This document shows positions 57,687 through 64,000 of a stretch of 64,000 nucleotides of DNA, piece by piece; positions within the stretch are counted from its first letter, which is position 1; each line of letters starts with the position of its first letter. Made by a program: the position numbers and the translations under genes. Origin of the DNA: Streptomyces neyagawaensis (GTDB lineage: Bacteria > Actinomycetota > Actinomycetes > Streptomycetales > Streptomycetaceae); the NCBI RefSeq assembly GCF_023516595.1, contig NZ_JAMGBG010000039.1, positions 120,457 to 184,456 on the forward strand, given 5' to 3'. The notes under the pieces were generated by a model. The model was not told the DNA's origin. It worked only from the letters and a program-made list of their open reading frames with translations, and made no database searches.

Positions 57687-58592
57687 ATGCGTGTGAGAGC
57701 GACAGCCAGAGCCAGAGCCAGAGCCAGAGCCGCAGCCGCAGCCGGAACCAGAGCCGCGGCCCAGGCCAGGGCCATGGCCAAGGACGAGGTCGCGGCGGTG
57801 CCCGCCCGGCGGGCGACGCTCGCGGCGCTGTGCGGCGCCCTGTTGATGGTGTGCGCGATGGTGCCGTCGGCCCGGGCCGACGGCCATGCCCCGACACCGC
57901 CCGAGATCCTCGGTGTTTCCGTCAACGGCGGTCGGCCCCTCGTGCTCGGCCCCGGTCAGTCGGTGACCTTCCAGGCCACGGTCACCGCGAGGGCCGACGT
58001 CGGCATCCACCGCCACGGCGTCGAGATCAACCTGTTCGGTCCGGGCGGGCAGACGCTGGACGGCCTCTCGGAGCCCGCGCCTGGTTGCTCGCCCACCGGC
58101 GCGACCACCGCGGTGTGCACCGAGTGGTTCCGTATCGACACCGGCAGCGCGCAGGTGACCAACGACTGGGCGGGCAGCTGGCGCGTGTGGGCCCTGGTGG
58201 CGAGCAACACCATCGACGAGGATCCCGACAGCAGCATCACCACGCGGAGTTTTCCCGACGCGCTCAAGGTGCAGCGCAGGTCCAAGCTGACCTTCGTCGC
58301 CTCTCCCAACCCCGTGGCCGCGGGGCGCGACGTCGGGATGCTCGGCCGGCTCACCGTGGCCGACTGGGAGACGGACGCCTACACGGGCCGTTCCGGTCAG
58401 TCCGTCGCCCTCGAGTTCTGCGCCAGCCCCTGCCGGGCGGTCGAGTCCGTACGGTCGCTGACCACCGGCGCCTCCGGGATCACCGGCACGTCCGAACCGG
58501 TCACGCGGGACGGTTCGTGGTGGCTGAGGTACCGGGGCACCGACCTGTTCTCCGCCACGTTCTCGCCAGGCGTCGTCGTCGATGTCCTGTAG
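57687..58592 (+). CDS. Secreted protein of unknown function with Arg/Ala repeat N-tail
   Basis: The 301-aa protein has an unusual N-terminal extension rich in Arg-Ala (ATARARARARAAAAAGTRAA), produced by a hexanucleotide repeat. A signal peptide core follows at about 43-65 (ATLAALCGALLMVCAMVPSA). The mature part has Ig-like beta-rich domains (VSVNGGRPLVLGPGQSVTFQ, then RSKLTFVASPNPVAAGRDVG). Paired Cys residues in EFCASPCRAVESV may be disulfide-linked. It may bind calcium or carbohydrate, but nothing specific shows this. ATG 57687 follows GGGGGAGG. The true signal peptide may start at a later Met (about residue 30). Confidence 0.78.
   Translation: MRVRATARARARARAAAAAGTRAAAQARAMAKDEVAAVPARRATLAALCGALLMVCAMVPSARADGHAPTPPEILGVSVNGGRPLVLGPGQSVTFQATVTARADVGIHRHGVEINLFGPGGQTLDGLSEPAPGCSPTGATTAVCTEWFRIDTGSAQVTNDWAGSWRVWALVASNTIDEDPDSSITTRSFPDALKVQRRSKLTFVASPNPVAAGRDVGMLGRLTVADWETDAYTGRSGQSVALEFCASPCRAVESVRSLTTGASGITGTSEPVTRDGSWWLRYRGTDLFSATFSPGVVVDVL
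57704..57760 (+). repeat. Hexanucleotide AGCCAG microsatellite inside a coding region
   Basis: Four perfect AGCCAG units (57704-57727) are followed by degenerate GCAGCC and GGAACCAGAGCC units. They encode the Arg-Ala repeats in the N-tail of the secreted protein. Because the unit is six bases, slippage changes length without shifting the frame. Confidence 0.85.
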
Positions 58593-58915
58593 GCCATGGC
58601 CTGCGCCCGCTGCGCGGCCAGGATGCCGCCGAGGACGCCGATGACAAGTACCCGTGAGGACGGCCATCGGGTGGTCGGCGCATGCCATGGAGGCCAGCGA
58701 GCTGAAGCGGCCCGCCAGGGTGACGGGGCAGCGACCCGAGCGCCTGCTCGACGCCCTCGTCACCGCCGGGTGCCGGAAGATCCTCCGTTCGGGACCGCAC
58801 CCTCGAAGGCCATGAGTGCGCCCGCAGCCGTGGCAGGACAATCAGTACGCCGAGGTTGTACACCTGAGTACGAGAACTCATGTTCCCCTGGTCGTCCGCT
58901 GGCAGGCTGCGGGGC
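58593..58915. other. 323-bp gap with possible membrane-protein relic
   Basis: No intact gene lies here. On the minus strand one frame reads RFSSLASMACADHPMAVLTG and, after a shift near 58655, another reads VLVIGVLGGILAAQRAQA. This looks like a fragment of a membrane protein. Near the right end, TGAGT-ACGAGA-ACTCA (58865-58880) is a perfect 5-bp-arm inverted repeat just before the next gene. Confidence 0.4.
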
Positions 58916-59839
58916 ATGACGAGTGGCAGAGGGACGTTGACGGTCCTGCACCTCCTTCTGGTCTGGGCGACGATGGCGGCCGCGGTGCCGACGCTCGGCG
59001 TCGGGATGCTGATGGCGGGGTGGGGCGGGGGCATGGGCGCGGCCGCGACGGCCCTCGTGCTCGGGGTGCCGCTGACGGTGTTGCTGCTGGCCACGGCGGG
59101 CCTGCCCGCGCGGACCGTCGTGCCGCTGTGCGACTCCGCGCGGCGACGCCTCGGCTGGGCCGTCCTGGTGTTCGTGCTCGGCACGCTCGGCGTCCTGGCG
59201 GGGGTGGCCGCCTACGGTGGGGACGTCGACCTGGGGAGCGCCGGCACCCGGATCGCGCTGACGGGGGTGCCGTACGCCGTGGCCGCCGCGTTCCTCGTGC
59301 CGGACCGGTGGGTGCGGCTGGGGGCGGTGGCCGTGCTGGTGCTCGGTGTGGTCTACGGCGGCTTCGTCGGTCCCGCCCAGGCGGAGCGGCGTCGGCACGC
59401 CGCCGAGGTCGCGCGGTACCGGGAGCATCGGGAGCTGCTGTACCTGGGCGACGCCCCCGCCGGGATGCGGCTGGCCCGCGCCGTGGTCGAGCCCGCCGCC
59501 CTTGGTGTCGAGTACCGCCCCGCCGCCCCGGACGTCAGTGGGTACGTGGGGCTGACGGTCCGCTCGCCGCTCACTCCGTCGGCGACCTGCGCCCAGCTCG
59601 TCACCGACGGAGTGACCTGCACCATGGACGCGCGCGGCGACATGCGCGTGATCCGCGAACTCCCCGGCGGGGGCCGCGACATCAGCCTCTTCCGCCGGCA
59701 CCACGGCGCGGAGGTCGAGGTCTCCAGCCAGTTCCTCGACGAGCCCGGCCTGCGCCGTCTCCTGGACACCCTGCACCCGCTGTCGGACAAGGAACTGGAA
59801 AGGATGATGCGCGAGAAGACGATCACCCAGGGCTACTGA
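58916..59839 (+). CDS. Membrane protein with C-terminal soluble domain, unknown
   Basis: The 307-aa protein has about five transmembrane helices in its first half (VLHLLLVWATMAAAVPTLGV, ATALVLGVPLTVLLLATAG, WAVLVFVLGTLGVLAGVAAY, ALTGVPYAVAAAFLVP, VRLGAVAVLVLGVVYGGFV). A soluble C-terminal domain of about 140 residues follows, outside or inside the cell. It includes RRHAAEVARYREHRELLYLG and SATCAQLVTDGVTCTMDARG with two Cys. I do not recognise the family. ATG 58916 is preceded by GCAGG and GGGG; a longer start at 58880 is unlikely. The last 17 bp overlap the convergent phosphatase gene. Confidence 0.75.
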   Translation: MTSGRGTLTVLHLLLVWATMAAAVPTLGVGMLMAGWGGGMGAAATALVLGVPLTVLLLATAGLPARTVVPLCDSARRRLGWAVLVFVLGTLGVLAGVAAYGGDVDLGSAGTRIALTGVPYAVAAAFLVPDRWVRLGAVAVLVLGVVYGGFVGPAQAERRRHAAEVARYREHRELLYLGDAPAGMRLARAVVEPAALGVEYRPAAPDVSGYVGLTVRSPLTPSATCAQLVTDGVTCTMDARGDMRVIRELPGGGRDISLFRRHHGAEVEVSSQFLDEPGLRRLLDTLHPLSDKELERMMREKTITQGY

Positions 59840-62285
59840 GCGGAAGGGCCTGCGCGCACCAGATCGTCTTGCCGTCGCTGCTGTGCCGGGTGCCCCAGCC
59901 CTGGGTGAGCTGGGCGACGAGCAGCAGACCCCGGCCGCCCTCGTCGAAGGCGCGCGCCCGGCGCAGATGGGGGGCGGTGTTGCTGCCGTCGGACACCTCG
60001 CAGATCAGGGAGGTGTCACGGATCAGCCGCAGCCGGATCGGTGGCTCGCCGTACCTGATGGCGTTGGTGACCAGTTCGCTGACGACCAGTTCGGTGATGA
60101 ACGCCGCCTCGGCCAGACCCCACGCCTCCACCTGGTCGACGGCCGCCTGCCGGGCCTGCTGCACCTGCGCGAAGTCGGCCTCGACGTCCCAGTCGGCGAC
60201 ATGGTGGGGGTCCAGCGCGTGCGTGCGGGCGAGCAGCAGGGCCGCGTCGTCGGTACGGCGATCGGGCAGGAGCATGGCGTCCATCACCGTGTCGCAGAGG
60301 GTCTCCAGTGACGTCGCGGAAGGCCGCAGGACCCGCAGCAGTTCGGCGATCCGCTGGTCGACGTCGCGTTCGCGGCTCTCCACCAGGCCGTCGGTGTACA
60401 GGGCGAGCAGACTGCCCTCGGGGAGCTCCACCTCGGTCGCCTCGAAGGGCAGCCCGCCGATGCCGAGCGGCGGCCCCGGCTGCGCCGGTACGGGCATGCT
60501 GGTGCCGTCCGGGAAGACGACCAGCGGCAGTGGATGGCCGGCGCTCGCCACCGTGAAACGGCGCGAGACCGGGTCGTAGACGGCGTACAGGCAGGTGGCC
60601 CCTGACTCGCCGGTCGGCTGGAAGTGCCCGCCGGGATGGTGGTCGCTGGCGAGGTGCAGGACCAGATCGTCCAGATGGGTGAGCAGCTCGTCCGGCGGCA
60701 GGTCCACGTCGGCGAGGGTGCGTACCGCCGTGCGCAGCCGGCCCATGCTGGCCGACGCGTGCAGGCCGTGCCCGACGACATCGCCGACGACCAGGGCGAC
60801 ACGGGCGCCGGACAGCGGAATGACGTCGAACCAGTCACCGCCCACCTCCGACCCTGTCCCGGCGGGCAGATAGCGGGAGGCTACCTCGACCGCCTCCTGG
60901 CTCGGCAGCCGCTGCGGCAGCAGACTGCGCTGCAGGGTCAGCGCGGTCGTGCGCTCGCGTGAGTAGCGGCGGGCGTTGTCGATGGCGACGGCCGCCTTCG
61001 CGGTCAGCTCCTCGGCGAGGATCAGATCGTCGGCGGTGAACGCCTCGGGCCGGTCCCGGCGGGAGAACACGACGACGCCGAGCAGCGCGCCGCGCGCCCG
61101 TAGCGGCACGGTGATCCGGCCGGTCAGTCCGTCCTCGGCGAGCGACTCGTCGATCACCGGGTTGCCCGGCGGCCAGTGGGCCGGGTCGGCGGCGAGCCCC
61201 GGCCCGAACGCCCATTCGCCGCCCTGCCCGGACTCCGCGGTCAGCTCTACCGTGGACCTGCCGGTGGCCATGCAGCGGGCGGCGACGGAACCGGCGGCGT
61301 GGCTGACCGGCTTGGGCCGCTCGGGGAGGGAGGAGCCGTCGTCCCTCGCGCTGTGCCGGGCGGCGCGGCTGAGCGTGAGGGCCTCGCGGGGGTTGAACGT
61401 GGGTGGCGAGGGCGGCTCCTCCCCGCGCAGCACCTCGTCGAAGAGGTCCACGGTGACAAGGTCGACGAACCCCGGCACGGGGGTCCTGGCCAGCTCCTCG
61501 GCGGTGCCGATCACGTCGAGTGTCCGGCCGATGCCGCCGCTGGCCTCGTTGAGGATGAGAAGACGCTGCCGGGCCCAGTACTCGGCGCTCATGTCGAATC
61601 CCCAGTTGGCGACCGCGCGGACCTTGCCGTCGGCGTCCCGGACGGGCCAGATGCTGGTGGCCCAGGCATTCGCGTAGTCACTGCCGCGCGGGTGGAAGAC
61701 GGTGATGAGACGCGTGGCCTTGCCCGTACTCGCCACTTCGGCGAGCGCGTCGGTGTAGGGCTTGTCGTCCCGTTCGGGGAACAGAGAACGGTCGAACTCG
61801 GGAAACAGCTCGCGGTACTTCTTGCCGAGCACCTGCTCCTCGGTGTGCGCGATCACCCGGCCGGAGGAGGCGTTGATCCACAGGAACCGCAGCTCGGGGT
61901 CGTAGACGCCCAGCGCGAAGGGGCACTGCTCGAAGGCCCGGTCGGCGATCACCGGGCGGCGCCCCCAGCGTTGCACGGTCAGGACGTGGCCCAGTGCCCG
62001 GTTGTCGGTGCCGCGCAGAGGGTGGGCCGTCAGCACGGCGTCCACCGTGGAACCGTCCCGGTGGCGGAGGGGGACGAACCCCGTGGGGTCGGGGCCGACG
62101 CCATAGTCCTCCGGGAAGCCGGGCGGTACGGGATCGGCCAGCAGCTCGGCGACGGGGCGCCCGACGGTGTCCGCCGCCGTCCAGCCCAGCAGCAGTGTGG
62201 CTCCCTCGCTCCAGCCGCTCACCACGCCGTCCGCGTCGACCACCACGGCGGCAGTGGGGGCGTCCTGCTTGCCGGCCATCTCCAC
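59823..62285 (-). CDS. PAS-PAS-GAF-PP2C-HATPase regulatory protein
   Basis: The 820-aa protein combines two PAS domains (about 10-110 and 115-235; FALGVYDPELRFLWINASSG), a GAF domain (about 245-440), a PP2C/SpoIIE phosphatase (about 465-680; SEVGGDWFDVIPLSGARVAL, then GDVVGHGLHASASMG), and a C-terminal HATPase (about 695-815; AAFITELVVSELVTNAIRYG, then DEGGRGLLLVAQL). The phosphatase and kinase activities of a partner switch are thus in one polypeptide, presumably acting on a STAS protein and a sigma factor encoded elsewhere. GTG 62285 has GGAGG at good spacing. It converges with the membrane-protein gene with a 17-bp overlap. Confidence 0.93.
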   Translation of the reverse strand: MEMAGKQDAPTAAVVVDADGVVSGWSEGATLLLGWTAADTVGRPVAELLADPVPPGFPEDYGVGPDPTGFVPLRHRDGSTVDAVLTAHPLRGTDNRALGHVLTVQRWGRRPVIADRAFEQCPFALGVYDPELRFLWINASSGRVIAHTEEQVLGKKYRELFPEFDRSLFPERDDKPYTDALAEVASTGKATRLITVFHPRGSDYANAWATSIWPVRDADGKVRAVANWGFDMSAEYWARQRLLILNEASGGIGRTLDVIGTAEELARTPVPGFVDLVTVDLFDEVLRGEEPPSPPTFNPREALTLSRAARHSARDDGSSLPERPKPVSHAAGSVAARCMATGRSTVELTAESGQGGEWAFGPGLAADPAHWPPGNPVIDESLAEDGLTGRITVPLRARGALLGVVVFSRRDRPEAFTADDLILAEELTAKAAVAIDNARRYSRERTTALTLQRSLLPQRLPSQEAVEVASRYLPAGTGSEVGGDWFDVIPLSGARVALVVGDVVGHGLHASASMGRLRTAVRTLADVDLPPDELLTHLDDLVLHLASDHHPGGHFQPTGESGATCLYAVYDPVSRRFTVASAGHPLPLVVFPDGTSMPVPAQPGPPLGIGGLPFEATEVELPEGSLLALYTDGLVESRERDVDQRIAELLRVLRPSATSLETLCDTVMDAMLLPDRRTDDAALLLARTHALDPHHVADWDVEADFAQVQQARQAAVDQVEAWGLAEAAFITELVVSELVTNAIRYGEPPIRLRLIRDTSLICEVSDGSNTAPHLRRARAFDEGGRGLLLVAQLTQGWGTRHSSDGKTIWCAQALPLSSPG

Positions 62286-62786
62286 GCGTCACGCCTCCGT
62301 CCGGACAGCCGCGCCCGCCAGGGCCGGTTGTGCCGGCCCTTGTCTCCACACTAGATCCGCTCACGCTCCCCGGCGCTTCGACAGGATCCGTCGCGGACCG
62401 CGAGGGGTGGCTTCCGGGGCACCGACGAGCACGAGGCGCATGGCGGGCAGCGCCGCGGTGCGAGGCGGGCCAGGGCCTGCACACTGGTCACCCGTACGGC
62501 GTACGTGGATACCGCATCGTGGCGGAGAACTGCGGCGACCGGCGCCCACGCCCCCGGTCTCGACGCCGCGCAGGTCGCCGGAGAACGCCCTCCCGCGCGG
62601 TCCGAGAGGAGACCGGAGAAGTCAGGGCGTGCCAAGCACCCTCTGAGAGAGGCGAGTTGGAGAAGAGGAGGGATCGCAACCGATCACCTGGCGACCAAAG
62701 TCGGTCGTAGAATGCCTTCTTGTCACCCGCATGCCACCGACGCCGCGAAGCGGTCCGGTCCGTGCGGTTGGAAACGGGGGGATTTG
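62286..62786. other. 501-bp gap with a HEAT-repeat-like relic and a hairpin
   Basis: AGGGCCGG-TTGTG-CCGGCCCT (62320-62340) is a perfect 8-bp stem, possibly a terminator or leader structure of the phosphatase gene. On the minus strand around 62360-62560, one frame reads AVRVTSVQALARLA and another RTAALPAMRLVLVGAPEATP. Together they look like the last HEAT repeats of a protein split by a frameshift. A TAGAAT element at 62708-62713 could be part of the promoter for the next gene. No intact gene is supported. Confidence 0.4.
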
Positions 62787-64000
62787 GTGGGGGAACGAGC
62801 CGTGCCGGCAGGCATGTTGCGGTTCATCGCGCTGCGGGCCTGGGTGCATCGCGCGCTTCTCGGCGCCGTACTGCTGACCGTGTTGTTGACGACGGCCGTC
62901 CTGGCCGCGCTCACCGCCTACGCGAGTGCCATCGGCGACGCGGCGCTGCGCCGGTCACTCGCCGAGGAGCGCACCGCCGCCGAGGCCGCCCTGGTGATCA
63001 AGGCCAACGTGTCGGCCGACCAGAGGCAGGCGGCCGACGACGCCGTGCGGGCCGACTCCCGCACCATCTTCGCCGGACTGCCCGTCAAGGTGCGCACCCT
63101 GCTGCGATCCGGCCCCTACGCTTTGCCGCCCACCCTGCGGCCGGCCTCCGAACGGGGCGGCAACCCGGACCTCACCCACTTCGCGGCCCTGGACCGCACC
63201 CAGGTGCGGGCCGTCGCCGGACGGCTCCCCCGGGAGGGAGCGACCTCGGGGCCCCTGGAGGTCGCCCTCCCGCAGAGCGCCGCCCGACAGCTTCGGGTCG
63301 AGCCCGGCGACCGGCTGACCGTCACCGACCAGCTGGACGGCCCGGCCGTGCGTGTACTCGTCACCGGCGTGTACCGGCCGGTCGACGCCGGGGCACCGTA
63401 CTGGCAGCTGGACGACTTGGGCGGCCGGGGCGTGAAGGCGTCGAGCTTCACGACCTACGGCCCCCTCCTCACCGCCACCGGCGTGCCGACGTCCGGCAGG
63501 GTGAGCGTCGGCGCGTCGGGCTGGCTGGTGGCGGCCGACTACTCCTCGCTGACCACGGAGAGGATCGGCGCGCTGCGCGAGGGCGTCCGCTCGGGGAGCG
63601 CGGAGCTGCGCAAGCGGCCCGCGCTCAGCGGCGCCACCACGGCGGCGACCGCCCTGCCCGAGGTACTGGACCGCGTCGAACGCTCCCTGCTCGTCACCCG
63701 CTCCAGCATGCTCATCGTCGCCGCCCAGCTCGGACTGCTCGCGGCCTGCGCCCTGCTGCTCGTCGCGGGACTGCTCAGCTCCGAACGCATGGCCGAGACC
63801 CGGTTGCTGCGAGCACGCGGCGCCACCCGGGCCCGCCTGGCGGGCCTCGCCGCGTTGGAGGCCGTGCTGATCTCCGTACCGGCGGTGGTGACGGCGCCGC
63901 TGCTGTCGGGACCGCTGACGCGGCTGCTGGCCGCGCAGGGCGCGCTCGGCAGGACCGGCGTGCGCGTCGACCTGCCGGCCGCCGGCCGGCCCGAGGTGTG
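62787..64000 (+). CDS. FtsX-like ABC exporter permease, 3' part missing
   Basis: At least 404 residues of a large permease run off the right edge. The first helix (RALLGAVLLTVLLTTAVLAA) follows a short N-terminus. A large extracytoplasmic domain (about 50-300; LEVALPQSAARQLRVEPGDR, then VRVLVTGVYRPVDAG) leads to a second helix (MLIVAAQLGLLAACALLLVA) and an FtsX-type coupling segment (LSSERMAETRLLRARGATRA), then a further helix. The pattern matches two-module FtsX proteins of about 900-1100 aa. GTG 62787 has GGGGGG upstream; ATG 62814 is an alternative. The ATPase partner is presumably beyond the window. Confidence 0.88.
   Translation, partial: MGERAVPAGMLRFIALRAWVHRALLGAVLLTVLLTTAVLAALTAYASAIGDAALRRSLAEERTAAEAALVIKANVSADQRQAADDAVRADSRTIFAGLPVKVRTLLRSGPYALPPTLRPASERGGNPDLTHFAALDRTQVRAVAGRLPREGATSGPLEVALPQSAARQLRVEPGDRLTVTDQLDGPAVRVLVTGVYRPVDAGAPYWQLDDLGGRGVKASSFTTYGPLLTATGVPTSGRVSVGASGWLVAADYSSLTTERIGALREGVRSGSAELRKRPALSGATTAATALPEVLDRVERSLLVTRSSMLIVAAQLGLLAACALLLVAGLLSSERMAETRLLRARGATRARLAGLAALEAVLISVPAVVTAPLLSGPLTRLLAAQGALGRTGVRVDLPAAGRPEV

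Noticed and set aside
62351..62635. A 94-aa minus-strand gene
   Set aside because: It lacks a good ribosome binding site and its composition is unlike a folded protein beyond the short HEAT-like segment.

Overview
The window is high-GC actinobacterial chromosome, almost certainly Streptomyces. GC is very high throughout, many genes start at GTG, and coding frames show strong third-position GC bias. Typical families are present: DUF6480, DUF5709, partner-switching regulators, an XRE regulator of the MmyB-like type, SGNH esterases with a ricin-type lectin domain, and an alpha-glucoside ABC importer without its own ATPase. Gene order is loose, with many divergent pairs, degraded gene fragments and GC-rich repeats. 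This fits an accessory or arm-proximal region rather than the conserved core. No integrase, transposase, CRISPR array, rRNA or biosynthetic gene cluster is visible.

Left part (1-17 kb). A partial hemerythrin-like gene is followed by a Tat-exported CE2-type acetyl esterase behind a perfect CebR-type operator. Next comes a translationally coupled membrane protein / histidine kinase / LuxR response regulator cassette, an SRPBCC protein and an SDR enzyme. A coupled DUF2071 / unknown / CYP152 peroxygenase operon follows, with an apparent 1-nt frameshift in the middle gene. Small DUF proteins, a truncated FAD enzyme, and an amidohydrolase plus APC permease divergent from a TetR regulator complete this part. 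An exact 82-bp tandem repeat follows tetR.

Middle (17-37 kb). A PadR-controlled MacB-type ABC exporter sits beside a sugar-binding protein, a GH13 alpha-glucosidase and an AglE/F/G-like importer. One permease of the importer carries a large extracytoplasmic insert. A 1421-residue soluble poly-HAMP hybrid kinase and an ANTAR-like/GAF/PAS/PP2C phosphatase follow. After them comes a graveyard with pieces of a response regulator and an RHS-like protein, then an XRE regulator divergent from an NAD-dependent epimerase-like enzyme.

Right part (37-64 kb). Partner-switching genes dominate: STAS + MEDS/HATPase; STAS, HATPase and GAF-PP2C beside a SigB/SigF-type sigma factor; and a PAS/GAF/PP2C/HATPase fusion. 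A LacI regulator, a DUF418-type membrane protein and a CE3-like esterase with a lectin domain are interspersed. The most unusual object is at 43.1-45.5 kb. There a cloverleaf RNA has four intact stems but has lost the D-loop and T-loop elbow bases. It ends 3 nt before the start codon of a 771-residue protein with no recognisable domain.

Taken together, the window encodes carbohydrate capture (two acetyl esterases, alpha-glucosidase, importer) under several local repressors. It also encodes a dense set of stress-signalling switches expected to act on alternative sigma factors. Two apparent single-base deletions in G/C runs (8.48 kb and 50.29 kb) could be assembly errors or real lesions.
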